DNA of 64,000 bases from Enterococcus phoeniculicola ATCC BAA-412 (GCF_000407505.1 NZ_ASWE01000001.1:62001-126000); one strand, 5' to 3'. Numbered from the stretch's first letter, positions 46,632 through 55,931 are shown. Notes: generated by a model from the sequence alone, not told the origin. A program made the numbers and translations.

Positions 46632-46668
46632 AAAAAAGAAACGATTAAATTTTGTCGTTTCTTTTTTA
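46632..46668 (+). terminator. Terminator after the immunity-like gene
   Basis: AAAAAAGAAACGA (46632-46644) and TCGTTTCTTTTTT (46655-46667) form a perfect 13-bp stem with a 10-base loop and T-run. Confidence 0.8.
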
Positions 46669-46794
46669 CTTTTGTAGTTAATTTCTTCCAAAGCTTAAGG
46701 GGGATGATGTTCTAAAGATAAGAGTCACAAAAAGTGTGTTTTATATAGTGGACTAAGAAGTTATCCCCTCAAATATTTTAATGGAAACAGTAGA

Positions 46795-46876
46795 AACAAA
46801 AAGCCCGCCAGAGGGTAGCTGGCGGGTAAGGAGTAAAAAAATGAAAAAGTGTTTTGTTAGGGTTGTTTGTTGGTAT
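46795..46876 (-). ncRNA. Candidate small RNA, repeat unit 1
   Basis: Minus strand: -10 box TATAGT at 46888-46883 gives a start near 46876. The RNA begins with a G-free tail (AUACCAACAAACAACCC, later CAUUUUUUUACUCCUU) and ends in the hairpin CCCGCCAG-CUACCCU-CUGGCGGG (46804-46826) plus a T-rich run. About 82 bases. ACUCCUU is complementary to a Shine-Dalgarno sequence. It is the last unit of the array in the direction of transcription. Confidence 0.55.
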
Positions 46877-46982
46877 GTGTATACTATACCGAGAAAAAGT
46901 GAAAAAATTGTGATGAAAGTGTAGTAAAAAAAGAAAGAAACGCATAGTTTTTATTACGCAAAAAAAGTATCCGCACGTACAT

Positions 46983-47066
46983 AAAAAAAGGAGCCCGCCA
47001 GAGGGTAGCTGGCAGGCAAGGAGTAAAAAAATGAAAAAGTGTTTTGTTAGGGTTGTTTGTTGGTAT
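46983..47066 (-). ncRNA. Candidate small RNA, repeat unit 2
   Basis: -10 box TATAGT at 47078-47073. The body is identical to unit 1 in the tail and in the loop CUACCCU. The stem (46993-47001 with 47009-47017) has one C/A mismatch. Seven T follow on the minus strand (46989-46983). Confidence 0.55.
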
Positions 47067-47177
47067 GTGTATACTATACCGAGAAAAAGTGAAAAAATTG
47101 TGATGAAAGTGTAGTAAAAAAAGGAAAGAAACGCATAGTTTTTATTACACAAAAAAGAGAAATATCCGCATGTACAT

Positions 47178-47261
47178 AAAAAAAGGAGCCCACCAGAGGG
47201 TAGCTGGCGGGCAAGGAGTAAAAAAATGAAAAAGTGTTTTGTTAGGGTTGTTTGTTGGTAT
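47178..47261 (-). ncRNA. Candidate small RNA, repeat unit 3
   Basis: -10 box TATAGT at 47273-47268. Same G-free tail and loop. The stem (47188-47196 with 47204-47212) has a single A/C mismatch at the pair that also varies in unit 2, and a T-run follows (47184-47178). Confidence 0.55.
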
Positions 47262-47372
47262 GTGTATACTATACCGAGAAAAAGTGAAAAAATTGTGATG
47301 AAAGTGTAGTAAAAAAAGGAAAGAAACGCATAGTTTTTATTACGCAAAAAAGAGAAATATCCGCATGTACAT

Positions 47373-47455
47373 AAAAAAAGGAGCCTGTCAGAGGGTAGCT
47401 GACAGGCAAGGAGTTAAAAATGAAAAAGTGTTTTGTTAGGGTTGTTTGTTGGTAT
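47373..47455 (-). ncRNA. Candidate small RNA, repeat unit 4
   Basis: -10 box TATTGT at 47467-47462. The stem is GCCTGTCAG (47383-47391) with CTGACAGGC (47399-47407): two pairs differ from unit 1 on both sides, so pairing is kept by compensatory changes. Tail and loop are otherwise conserved. Confidence 0.6.
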
Positions 47456-47566
47456 GTGTATACAATACCGAGAAAAAGTGAAAAAATTGTGATGAAAGTG
47501 TAGTGAAAAAAGGAAAGAAACGCATAGTTTTTATTACGCAAAAAAGAGAAGTATCCCAACGTACAT

Positions 47567-47647
47567 AAAAAAGAGCCTGTCAGAGGGTAGCTGACAGGCA
47601 AGGAGTTAAAAATGAAAAAGTGTTTTGTTAGGGTTGTTTGTTGGTAT
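47567..47647 (-). ncRNA. Candidate small RNA, repeat unit 5 (first in transcription order)
   Basis: -10 box TATTAT at 47659-47654. Sequence from the predicted start to the terminator matches unit 4, including the covaried stem (47575-47583 with 47591-47599), while the sequence just upstream of the predicted start has diverged except for the -10 box and two TTCA blocks. This pattern of conservation favours an RNA gene on the minus strand. Confidence 0.6.
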
Positions 47648-47793
47648 GCTTATATAATACTCATGATGTGTGAAGATTTTGTGATGAAAGTTCTCTAAAG
47701 CTGTAAAGAATAGTTAAGAGATTCTTATGATAATAAAAGGGTCAAAAGAGCTCAGTTTATTTACGAAGCCATCAACTCCAACTTATTACAGAT

Positions 47794-49290
47794 TCAATAA
47801 ATATTTTTTTCAGTATATAAGTTACGTAGTTTCTGATATAGAGAAATTAATTCACTTTCGCTTGATGAATGATCCCAAAAATAGACAGGTAGTTCAGGGT
47901 GCTCTTGCTTTAATAAAAGAGAAGAGCTAATAACTAAATCATAATCATCATTCTTACTTGTGTTGTAGGGCTCAGCTTGAACAAATTTTAAATCATCCAA
48001 AAACTGATATAATCCTTTCACTAGAAGAAAATTATGTTCCATAGCTAAACTAACCTGAAGTTTTTTAGAGTATTTGACACGATCATAATAAGGAAGTAAA
48101 ACATTTGCATACGTTTTTGAAATTTCTGGAAGCACTTCATCTGTGATAAATTGAAATTCAGGATCTTTTCGAACGAAGCTGAAAAACTGGTCGATTTTAT
48201 CTTGAAACTCTTGATTAGAGTGTGCTTGCATCTGTGGCTGAACGACAAGTCCATGAATTGATGGATAAACTTGACGAAATACGTAAAAGCTGAATCCAAC
48301 ATTTAAAAGGTTCCCTAAGATAAGAGGACTATCTAATAATTCAGGCTCTGCTTTAAAAAATTGTTTTCGCACATAATCAAGAAATTCACGCGTCAAGCTG
48401 TAGACTGGATTTAGTCGAGTAGAAAAGTCTAAAAGTGTTTGTTGTAAGCTTTCATCATCTTCTAATGTATAAAAAGGAGCAAAATGTGCGAGAAAGAAAA
48501 TAAAACTACTTTCACCTTTTATTTGTTTAGGTGTCAAGGGAATATCTAGTAAGGCTTCGATCTCATGAAAATCATAATAAGAATTCTTTTGTAAAAGAAA
48601 ATCGTAATGTTTATCATACTTTGCAAATTTATTTCTAGGAAGGCGTGAAAGAATAATTCCAGCAAAAAACTTAAGTTCTAGTCGTCCCAAATAAGTCCGA
48701 CTTAAGGGGAAATATTTTGCGCAGGCATCTGCGAATTGTTCTGCTTTTTCTTCTGACACTTTGAGTGGCCAATACATACCACGTGTTCCCAACCAAACTA
48801 AAATAAACAAAGCGATGCGAATAATTCGTTCGTCTCCTACCAAACCTGCGTCTGTATATGTAAGTCGAAGATGGAATTGGTGCAAATAAGCTTTAAACTT
48901 AGCTATTTTTCTTGAAACAGTGGAGCGGCTAACATAATATTTTTCACAAAATTTGTCCACATTAGGTTCAGGTTCATTTAAAAAATAGAGCATAAACTGA
49001 AAAGGAACCGAATGGGTTAATAAAAAGTAGCGATATTCATCAATGGTGCTACTGATGTTGAATGAGTTTATTTTTCCAGCGCCTATTAAGATAGAGACAT
49101 GGTTTTCGTGCAATTCTTCTAAATCCCTGTCAATTTCAGCCAAATCAATCATTGTCTGTTGATAATTTAAATCCATTTCTTCAGCAAGGTGAGTGACAGG
49201 ATAGTGATCATTATTTAGACGAGTTAGCGTTTTAAATAAATTAAATTTAATTAATGTAGATGAATCCATGATTAATTCTTCGTATAACAT
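47794..49290 (-). CDS. Mga/AtxA-family transcriptional regulator
   Basis: A 498-residue protein. Two N-terminal helix-turn-helix regions (about 20-55; and about 105-165 with the recognition region VDKFCEKYYVSRSTVSRKIAKFKAYL) precede PRD-like domains and a C-terminal EIIB-like part, the layout of Mga and AtxA regulators, which control virulence and metabolism genes in Gram-positive cocci. AAGGAGGG precedes the ATG. The small-RNA array lies directly downstream in the same orientation. Confidence 0.85.
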   Translation of the reverse strand: MLYEELIMDSSTLIKFNLFKTLTRLNNDHYPVTHLAEEMDLNYQQTMIDLAEIDRDLEELHENHVSILIGAGKINSFNISSTIDEYRYFLLTHSVPFQFMLYFLNEPEPNVDKFCEKYYVSRSTVSRKIAKFKAYLHQFHLRLTYTDAGLVGDERIIRIALFILVWLGTRGMYWPLKVSEEKAEQFADACAKYFPLSRTYLGRLELKFFAGIILSRLPRNKFAKYDKHYDFLLQKNSYYDFHEIEALLDIPLTPKQIKGESSFIFFLAHFAPFYTLEDDESLQQTLLDFSTRLNPVYSLTREFLDYVRKQFFKAEPELLDSPLILGNLLNVGFSFYVFRQVYPSIHGLVVQPQMQAHSNQEFQDKIDQFFSFVRKDPEFQFITDEVLPEISKTYANVLLPYYDRVKYSKKLQVSLAMEHNFLLVKGLYQFLDDLKFVQAEPYNTSKNDDYDLVISSSLLLKQEHPELPVYFWDHSSSESELISLYQKLRNLYTEKNIY

Positions 49291-49419
49291 GCTTTATGTC
49301 CCTCCTTAGTTGCATTGTACCTTTTTTCACGTAGAATGTCAGTTTATAACGTAATTCTAAAAGAGCTTTCTCATGCTCTACCAGAGAAAAATTCCTTTTA
49401 AACAAAGAATTATTTAATA

Positions 49420-49454
49420 AAAAAACGACAGAAACTCATTTAAGAATTTCTGCC
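49420..49454 (-). terminator. Terminator of brnQ
   Basis: GGCAGAAA and TTTCTGTC on the minus strand form the stem, followed by a run of seven T. It lies just after the brnQ stop. Confidence 0.7.
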
Positions 49455-49464
49455 ATTGAATAAT

Positions 49465-50829
49465 TTATTCGATAGTTGACTCTCTAAAAGCATTAGGTTG
49501 GAAAAGTGACCAGATAATTCCTACAACAAAGCCGATGATGGCTGGAAGAATCCATCCCATCCCCATTGTGAAGAAAGGAAGATAATCAGTCGCAAATTTT
49601 AAGATTCCTTTAACCAAAAATGTGTCCTTCAAAAACGCAGGAGAGGCAAGTAATGCATCCGCAATTGCCGCGATTAATGTGAAGTAAGTCGTCATTTTAT
49701 ATACATGAGGACGATGTTTAAACAAAGGTCCTATCAGTACCAGTAAAATCAATGTCATTGCTAGCGGATAAATAAACATCAGAACAGGTGTTGAAAATTG
49801 AATGATTTTTGTCAATCCTACATTTGCAAAAATACAAGGTAAGATACTAGCAACTGCTACATAAAAACCATAAGAACGTGAAGGAAACAGCTTAACAAAG
49901 GTTTCTGAGCAAGCAGTTATCAGTCCAATCCCTGTTTTTAAACAAGCAATAATAACAATTCCCGCAAGTAAAATACTTCCAGCGGTTCCTAGATAGTAAT
50001 TAGCAATTTGTGCTAATGCAATTCCACCATTGGCACTTAACGGAAATTCACCTAAGCTCATAGCACCCAAGAAAGAAAGTAATGTATAAATAATTCCCAT
50101 CAATAAAATACTAATAGAACCAGATTTGATAGTATCTTTTGCAATTTCTGAAGGCTCAGTTATTCCCATATTTCGAATTGTCGTGACAATAATAATTCCA
50201 AATGCAAGAGCTGCCAATGCATCCAAGGTGTTGTAGCCTTGGGTAAATCCATTAATAAAGGTATTTGTTTGATAGCTTGGCTGTACAGCCATGTCGGAAA
50301 TAGTTCCTAAAGGTTTTAGAAATCCTAACAGTAGCAATATCCCCAATAAAATTAGAAATAATGGATTTAAAAATTTTCCTACATAGTCTAAAATCTTTGA
50401 AGGTTTACGTGAAAAGAACCAAGCTGCTAAAAAGAACAGCACACTGAATAAAGCTAAAAAAGCAGGATGAATGGCTGGATCAATAAATGGCGCTAACCCT
50501 ACTTCAAAGGAGGTCGTTGCTAAACGAGGCAAGGCAAAAAATGGACCAATAACTAAGTATAAAAGAACTGTGAAGATAAGTGCATATCGCTTATTTACAC
50601 GTTTAGCTAAATCAAAAACGCCCTCACTTTTGGAAACGCCTATAGCAATAACTCCCAGAAAAGGCAGGCCGATACCTGTAACTAAAAAGCCCAAATTTGC
50701 CATAGAAATGGCTGATCCAGCTTCTTGTCCCATATGTACAGGGAAAATTAAGTTTCCTGCACCAAAAAATAATCCAAAGAGCATAGAGCCAATATAAAGA
50801 TACTCTCGCCACCCTAATGTTTTTTTCAA
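49465..50829 (-). CDS. brnQ: Branched-chain amino acid transporter BrnQ (LIVCS family)
   Basis: About 454 residues with twelve predicted membrane segments; [21 protein letters not shown] near the N-terminus is the LIVCS family signature. It imports leucine, isoleucine and valine with sodium or protons. The start is probably TTG at 50829, nine bases after AGGAG; a TTG nine bases earlier directly touches that site. It is monocistronic. Confidence 0.93.
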   Translation of the reverse strand: MKKTLGWREYLYIGSMLFGLFFGAGNLIFPVHMGQEAGSAISMANLGFLVTGIGLPFLGVIAIGVSKSEGVFDLAKRVNKRYALIFTVLLYLVIGPFFALPRLATTSFEVGLAPFIDPAIHPAFLALFSVLFFLAAWFFSRKPSKILDYVGKFLNPLFLILLGILLLLGFLKPLGTISDMAVQPSYQTNTFINGFTQGYNTLDALAALAFGIIIVTTIRNMGITEPSEIAKDTIKSGSISILLMGIIYTLLSFLGAMSLGEFPLSANGGIALAQIANYYLGTAGSILLAGIVIIACLKTGIGLITACSETFVKLFPSRSYGFYVAVASILPCIFANVGLTKIIQFSTPVLMFIYPLAMTLILLVLIGPLFKHRPHVYKMTTYFTLIAAIADALLASPAFLKDTFLVKGILKFATDYLPFFTMGMGWILPAIIGFVVGIIWSLFQPNAFRESTIE

Positions 50830-50991
50830 AAAATTCAACTCCTAACATTTTTTATTTCTAATAAAAGTACCATGCTTACAGCTCTTTATCAATAAAATTC
50901 TGAAAATTTCAATAATAATCTCTGGAAAATTTCCAGAATAAGAAAAAATTCAAACGAACGATAAGAACGTTTGAATTCTCATTTGAACTTT

Positions 50992-51726
50992 TTAATCTAA
51001 TACACGATGTAAAAACTCTTTTGTACGGGCTTCTTTTGGATGAACAAAGATATCCTCAGGTGTTCCTTCTTCAGCGATAACCCCTTTATCCATAAAAATC
51101 ACACGATCAGAAACTTCTTTTGCAAACGCCATTTCATGAGTAACAACAATCATTGTTAATCCTGTATGAGCTAAGTTTTTCATTGTCGCCAGAACTTCTC
51201 CAACCATCTCAGGATCAAGTGCTGAGGTTGGTTCATCAAACAACATCACATCGGGATTCATAGAAAGCGCACGAGCAATAGCGACCCGCTGTTTTTGTCC
51301 GCCAGAAAGCTGAGAAGGTTTGGCATCAATATAACGAGCCATTCCAACATTTTCTAAATTTTTTATCGCGATTTCACGAGCTTCTTCTTTTGAACGTTTG
51401 AGTACAGTTAATTGTCCTGACAGGCAATTTTCTAGAACATTCATATTGTTAAATAGATTAAATTGCTGGAAAACCATACCTAAATGTGTTCGATAATTTG
51501 GAAGGCTATAGCCTTTTTCTAGTACATTTTCTTCTTTATAAAGAATTTTTCCATCCGTTGGTTTTTCTAGCAAATTGATACAGCGAAGCAAAGTAGATTT
51601 ACCAGAACCAGAAGAGCCAATGATTGTTACAACCTCACCTTTGTCTACAGTTAAATTAATATCCTTTAATACTTCATTTTTTCCAAAGCTTTTTTTCAAA
51701 TGCTGTACATCAATAATTGTATTCAT
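50992..51726 (-). CDS. Amino acid ABC transporter ATPase (GlnQ type), probably lysine uptake
   Basis: A 244-residue polar amino acid ABC ATPase: Walker [10 protein letters not shown] (about residues 35-43), signature [15 protein letters not shown], Walker [14 protein letters not shown], and [19 protein letters not shown]. By homology it is GlnQ-like, but the operon is preceded by a lysine riboswitch, so lysine is the more likely substrate. It follows the fused receptor-permease gene by 11 bases. Confidence 0.92.
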   Translation of the reverse strand: MNTIIDVQHLKKSFGKNEVLKDINLTVDKGEVVTIIGSSGSGKSTLLRCINLLEKPTDGKILYKEENVLEKGYSLPNYRTHLGMVFQQFNLFNNMNVLENCLSGQLTVLKRSKEEAREIAIKNLENVGMARYIDAKPSQLSGGQKQRVAIARALSMNPDVMLFDEPTSALDPEMVGEVLATMKNLAHTGLTMIVVTHEMAFAKEVSDRVIFMDKGVIAEEGTPEDIFVHPKEARTKEFLHRVLD

Positions 51727-51737
51727 GGGAACCCTCC

Positions 51738-53360
51738 TTATTTTTCTTCCAGATTTGCTATTTCTTCTATTTCGTCAATTTGAACATATGCAGATGGACC
51801 ATCCATTTTTCTTTCAACGACACGTAAAATACGTGTGATTGTATAGGTCATAATAAGATACATAATGGCAACAATTGTGAAAGTTTGGAAGAACTTGTAG
51901 TTTCCGCCAGCAGTTGAGTTTCCTTGGAAGAATAGATCAGCAACTCCAATAACACTTAATACGGCAGTGTCTTTGATATTAATGACAAATTCGTTTCCTG
52001 TTGCAGGTAAAATATTTCTTAAAACTTGTGGAATCACCACTTTACGCATGGTTTGACCATGTGTCATACCAATTGCTTGAGCAGCTTCAAATTGTCCTTT
52101 GTCTACGGCGAAAATTCCTCCACGGACTATTTCTGACATATATGCACCGGTATTAATTGAAACAATGAATAAAGCGGCAGCTGTTTTATCGAGAGAAATC
52201 CCAAAGGCAAGCGCTAATCCATAGAAGATAACCATCGCTTGAACCATCATAGGTGTTCCACGAAAGACTTCAATATAGACAGAAAGTAACCAGTTTGCAA
52301 ACTTTTGTAAATAATAAACAGCTTTATGCTCAGATTCTGGAATGGTACGGAAGACGCCGATTAAAAGTCCTAAAGCAGTCCCAACAACTGTCCCAAACAA
52401 AGCAATTAAAAGAGTGAGACCAGCCCCTCGTAAAAAGAGAGTTCCTGATTGGTCCCAGATAGATTTTATGTCGCTAAAGACTCCTGTCTTTTCAGTAGAG
52501 GCTGTATCATCTGTTGTTTCCTCTTCTACAGCAGCAGGCTGGTCAACTATTGCCTGATCCATAATCTGTGTGCGTTCATCAGGGGTGATAGTCGCTAAAA
52601 TTGCATTGACTTTTTCTTGATCGGTATCTCCTTTACGCATGCCAATGGCTACTTGAACATCTTCTGGTGTTGTTTGGAAGCCATTTTCATCTGAAAATTC
52701 AAGCATGGTCATATTTTTATCAACACTTGTTGCCGTCACACCTTCTGGACGTTCACTGACATAGCCATCGATGATACCAGAAGCAAGTGCTGTTCTCATT
52801 GCAGAAAAATTATCCATCGCTTGTTCTTTTTTTACACCAGGAATTTGATCAATAACGGAATAATGGAAGGTATTTAATTGACCAGTAATTTTAGCACCGG
52901 ATAGGTCTTTAAGACTCTTTGCTTTTGCATAGGGGCTGTCTTTTTTAGTGACAACCACAAGTTGTGATTCATAATAAGCATCTGTAAAATCGACTTCTTT
53001 TCTACGTTCAGCAGTAGGGGACATTCCTGCAATAATGGCATCAATTTTTCCCGATTGCAAAGCAGGTGCAAGACCATCCCATTTCGTTTGGACAATGACT
53101 AGTTTTTTTCCTAAGCCATCTGCGACTTTTTTAGCAATCTGAACATCGTATCCGCCAGCATAAGCCCCATTATCAAGAGCAACAGCCCCATGTTCATCAT
53201 TTTTTTGTGACCAGTTAAACGGTGCATAGCCAGCCTCCATCCCTACACGAAATTCATCGGCAGGTGTTTTTTCATCTGCTTGGGCAAGAGGTGCACCAAA
53301 ACAGATAAGTGATAAGATAAAGCTTAGTACCATCGTAATTGAACATAATTTTTTCTTCAT
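51738..53360 (-). CDS. Fused amino acid receptor-permease (GlnPH type), probably lysine uptake
   Basis: A 540-residue fusion: signal peptide (residues 1-27), a substrate-binding domain of the polar amino acid type (about 35-275, [44 protein letters not shown]) and a C-terminal permease domain (about 315-530) with the EAA loop [22 protein letters not shown]. Such fusions are typical of Lactobacillales. The ATG at 53360 follows AAGGAG and gives [10 protein letters not shown]; the upstream in-frame extension reads into the leader and is unlikely. Confidence 0.92.
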   Translation of the reverse strand: MKKKLCSITMVLSFILSLICFGAPLAQADEKTPADEFRVGMEAGYAPFNWSQKNDEHGAVALDNGAYAGGYDVQIAKKVADGLGKKLVIVQTKWDGLAPALQSGKIDAIIAGMSPTAERRKEVDFTDAYYESQLVVVTKKDSPYAKAKSLKDLSGAKITGQLNTFHYSVIDQIPGVKKEQAMDNFSAMRTALASGIIDGYVSERPEGVTATSVDKNMTMLEFSDENGFQTTPEDVQVAIGMRKGDTDQEKVNAILATITPDERTQIMDQAIVDQPAAVEEETTDDTASTEKTGVFSDIKSIWDQSGTLFLRGAGLTLLIALFGTVVGTALGLLIGVFRTIPESEHKAVYYLQKFANWLLSVYIEVFRGTPMMVQAMVIFYGLALAFGISLDKTAAALFIVSINTGAYMSEIVRGGIFAVDKGQFEAAQAIGMTHGQTMRKVVIPQVLRNILPATGNEFVINIKDTAVLSVIGVADLFFQGNSTAGGNYKFFQTFTIVAIMYLIMTYTITRILRVVERKMDGPSAYVQIDEIEEIANLEEK

Positions 53361-53443
53361 ATTCTTCTCCTTTTTGATTGTCGTAACATGCACGAGTTTT
53401 TGGCTAGGTGAATAATGAATCGTTTTGTTCATCTTCCAGAAAA

Positions 53444-53482
53444 ACAAAAAAAGCCGCCATTACTTAAATAAGGCCGCTGGTT
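53444..53482 (-). terminator. Regulatory terminator of the lysine riboswitch
   Basis: On the minus strand AGCGGCC and GGCGGCT form a stem with one mismatch, followed by seven T, about 85 bases before the receptor-permease start. It is the expected expression platform. Confidence 0.7.
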
Positions 53483-53483
53483 T

Positions 53484-53712
53484 TATATAGGATGACAAAC
53501 CTCTCACAAAACATAGCGCAACTTAGTATCACTACTAAGACAGTCCACAAGCTATTAACTTGTGTCCCAACATAAAGTTCAAGAGAGAACAGTACATTTC
53601 GGCGATTCTTCCTAGGCCTGTTTCAACGTGTCTTCTTCACTCCACAGGATTAATAAGTCTCGCGACCTCTACCTCATTGATTGAGGCATCTCGTATTCAG
53701 TTCATTTATACA
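53484..53712 (-). promoter_or_regulatory. Lysine riboswitch (L box)
   Basis: On the minus strand the leader has the conserved L-box elements in order: GAGGTAGAGGTCGCGA (53675-53660), CGCCGAAATG (near 53604-53595), GTTGGGACA (near 53572) and AGAGGTTTG closing the base (near 53500). These form the five-helix lysine aptamer, and the terminator follows. Binding of lysine should stop transcription of the transporter genes. The helices were matched by eye. Confidence 0.8.
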
Positions 53713-53719
53713 GTTACTG

Positions 53720-53748
53720 AGTCTACGATAAATTGGTAAAAATGTCAA
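53720..53748 (-). promoter_or_regulatory. Promoter of the lysine-controlled transporter operon
   Basis: On the minus strand a consensus TTGACA (53748-53743) is followed after 17 bases by TAGACT (53725-53720), placing the start of the RNA just before the aptamer. Confidence 0.7.
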
Positions 53749-54084
53749 TAAAAGATTCGCTCATCATGAAAAATTGAATCAAAAAATACGTGTGATGAAT
53801 AAAACGTTCGTTTGCAGTTTCTGATGACTAAAAATTTCAGCAATGGACATTTTGGGAGTTGAAAAGGATAGGATAGTCAAAAGGTTCCTCACAGCCTGTC
53901 AGAGAGAATCTGAAGAATCTTTTCTAATTATGTAAAAAATTCAGCGTTCGTGAAGATGACGGATTATCTGTTGAATTTTATAAAATTAGTCATAGAGGGC
54001 AGACGCTTGTTTTATATAATTGAGAACGGTCTTTATAAGAAAAGATAGCAGAAAGAATGGTTAGAAGCATATAGGCACAAGAAG
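53749..54084. other. Intergenic region between the riboswitch promoter and the small membrane protein gene
   Basis: No gene, repeat or clear structure was found in these roughly 330 bases. Confidence 0.35.
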
Positions 54085-54134
54085 ATAGAAAGAGAGCGAA
54101 GCGTAACTATCTGAGTTATGCTTCACTCTCTTTG
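54085..54134 (-). terminator. Terminator of the 98-residue membrane protein gene
   Basis: AGAGAGCGAAGCGTAAC (54091-54107) pairs with GTTATGCTTCACTCTCT (54115-54131) with one mismatch and one wobble; on the minus strand CTTTCTATCTTCTT follows. Confidence 0.75.
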
Positions 54135-54140
54135 TTGGTT

Positions 54141-54437
54141 TTATGCAGCTGCTGGTTTTGGTTCGCGGCCTAGTACGGCTTGAACAACAGTTAGTACGCC
54201 GTAGCCTGCTAAAATTAAGTAAATCAAGCTTGAGTATTGAGTAACGTCCCAACCCCAAGTTCTATAAACTACTAGCATAATAGCTAAAACAATAGCAGCA
54301 AGTACGTTGAAAAAGGCAAACGCCCAAAGATTTCCATTTTCTTTGCGAGATAAATAGAAAACTGAAAAGAAAATGCTTAGAGCAAACCAAGCAATACAAG
54401 CTAAAATAATTCCCCAATAAATGAACACTGGTAACAT
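54141..54437 (-). CDS. Small membrane protein of unknown function, 98 residues
   Basis: Three hydrophobic segments (about 5-28, 38-58 and 68-88) and a short polar tail ending EPKPAAA. The ATG is preceded by AGGTGA and the gene has its own terminator. It is monocistronic, and nothing in the neighbours suggests a role. I recognise no named family. Confidence 0.75.
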   Translation of the reverse strand: MLPVFIYWGIILACIAWFALSIFFSVFYLSRKENGNLWAFAFFNVLAAIVLAIMLVVYRTWGWDVTQYSSLIYLILAGYGVLTVVQAVLGREPKPAAA

Positions 54438-54743
54438 GTTAATTCACCTCACTTTATACAGCTAGTATTTTATCATGTTTCCAGTCATTTGTCATGAAAT
54501 CTTGTGAGAAATGCAACAATAAACAAGAAAATACCAATAGAGAGGTCAGCTTGGATAAGTTTAGGAGAACGTGGCGTTGATTTAAAGAATGAAGGGGAGA
54601 GGAGTGCAAAAAAATAGTCTGATTATTTTTATTAATTAAGCTCCTTTTTTTATAAAAACAGCTTTCTTTTTCTAAAAAGAGTAGCAAAGATGGTGAGATT
54701 CGATATGCTGTCTTTAACATATTCTTGAGGAGGAGCCAGAACA
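54438..54743. other. Intergenic region before the first oxidoreductase gene
   Basis: A divergent gap. AGGAGGAG at its right end is the ribosome binding site of the oxidoreductase gene. TTAATTAA near 54632 is the only short palindrome seen; no confident promoter. Confidence 0.35.
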
Positions 54744-55907
54744 ATGACTATTAGATTTGGAATTATTGGGTTAGGGAATCGAGGGTACAAATATGCCTTA
54801 AAAACAATTCAGCAATCACCAGATTGCGAGATTGAAATGGTATGTGATGTAGCAGGAAAAAATTTTCATCAGTTTGAAGGGGTTTCTACTACACGCATCT
54901 ATCAAGAGGTGTTGGACAATCCCAATGTAGATGCTGTATTTATCGCAACACCTGATGGAACACATGCAGAAATAATTGCAGCGTGCATAAGAGCAGATAA
55001 GCATATTCTTTGTGAGAAACCAGTAGAGATTACAGAGGAGAAACTAAAGCAAATTTATCAGCAGGCAAAGGATTATTCAAAAGTAATTGAAATTGGCTAT
55101 GTATTGCGTTATGCACGATTATTTAAAAAAGTAAAAGAGTTCTTAGAGAATGGAGTTATTGGCGAACTCGTCATGGTAAGAGCAACCGATCACATTCCGT
55201 ATGGCGGATATGCCTACTTTCATGACTGGCATCGTCAAAGAAGCCTGTCTGGAAGCCTACTTTTACAAAAAGCGACGCACACATTGGATTTAGTAAATTG
55301 GTATGCAGATAGTCAGCCAAGTGAAATTATGGGCTTTGGCGGTTTAGCAGTTATGGGAGAGCCGGGCGCACAAAAGAAATTTGGCAAACCTGTGGACAAA
55401 GCATTACGATGCCGAGATTGTTTAATAAAAGAGACCTGTGAAGAAAGTATCGTCTATTTGGCAAAAGAAAAAGGACTGACATGGGGGGAAGAGTGGCCAG
55501 ATAGTTGTGTATTCAGCAGTGAAGTAGATGTGGAGGATCATCAGTCCATTATGATTCGCTATAAAAACGACGTAAAGCTATCCTATCAGCTCTGTCAATT
55601 TAGCGGATTTTATCAAAGAGAATTTCAATTTTATGGAACAATGGGGGAACTTCATTTTGATGACCAAACGAATGAAATAACCATCTATTCTCGAACGAAA
55701 CAAGAAATCGTCACGTATAAATCCAGTTATGTTGAAAAAAATATGGAGCCTGGTGACGCAGAACAGCTGGAAGATTTTGTTCAGGCAATTCAAACGGGAA
55801 CTCCCCCTCTATCTACTCTCAAATCAGGTGTGATTGCAGGTTTAACTGCTATAGCGGCTCAAAAGTCAATTGATACAATGGAAATACAAACGTTGCCGGT
55901 ATTCTAG
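54744..55907 (+). CDS. Gfo/Idh/MocA family oxidoreductase with Cys cluster
   Basis: A 387-residue NAD(P)-dependent sugar-type dehydrogenase. The Rossmann motif is FGIIGLGNRGY (residues 5-15) and ILCEKPVEI (about 91-99) is the catalytic-Lys EKP motif. The C-terminal domain has SGSLLLQKATHTLDLVNWY and an unusual CRDCLIKETCEES (C-x2-C-x5-C, about 220), seen in a subset of the family and possibly metal-binding. The substrate is unknown. AGGAGGAG precedes the ATG. It stands alone, convergent with the next cluster. Confidence 0.88.
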   Translation: MTIRFGIIGLGNRGYKYALKTIQQSPDCEIEMVCDVAGKNFHQFEGVSTTRIYQEVLDNPNVDAVFIATPDGTHAEIIAACIRADKHILCEKPVEITEEKLKQIYQQAKDYSKVIEIGYVLRYARLFKKVKEFLENGVIGELVMVRATDHIPYGGYAYFHDWHRQRSLSGSLLLQKATHTLDLVNWYADSQPSEIMGFGGLAVMGEPGAQKKFGKPVDKALRCRDCLIKETCEESIVYLAKEKGLTWGEEWPDSCVFSSEVDVEDHQSIMIRYKNDVKLSYQLCQFSGFYQREFQFYGTMGELHFDDQTNEITIYSRTKQEIVTYKSSYVEKNMEPGDAEQLEDFVQAIQTGTPPLSTLKSGVIAGLTAIAAQKSIDTMEIQTLPVF

Positions 55908-55931
55908 GAGAAAAAAAGAGTATAAAGTAAT

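Larger units (their letters stand above)
46795..47700 (-). repeat. Five-copy tandem repeat array, units of 190-195 bp
   Basis: Five units start (hairpin) near 46804, 46994, 47189, 47384 and 47576. Each holds a GC-rich hairpin with invariant loop, an AAGGAGT-A-run-ATG segment, a 48-base tract free of C on the plus strand, and an AT-rich spacer with GTGATGAAAGT. Units 1-3 are nearly identical, unit 4 differs slightly, and unit 5 diverges beyond the -10 position. Read on the minus strand each unit is promoter, RNA and terminator in order. Any protein frame crossing several units on the minus strand is a by-product of the repetition. Confidence 0.9.

Noticed and set aside
46778-47601. Minus-strand frames of 110 and 189 residues with repeating Phe/Tyr-rich segments
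   Set aside because: They are produced by reading through the tandem repeat, lack ribosome binding sites at their starts, cross the hairpins, and do not keep one frame over all units.
46795-47700. CRISPR array
   Set aside because: Units are about 193 bp and nearly identical throughout, with no short repeats separated by unique spacers and no cas genes.
47727-47930. 67-residue plus-strand frame at the end of the Mga-like gene
   Set aside because: Mostly antisense to the regulator's 3' end, no convincing ribosome binding site.
53361-53447. N-terminal extension of the receptor-permease gene
   Set aside because: It would start inside the riboswitch terminator and precede a normal signal peptide that has its own AGGAG site.
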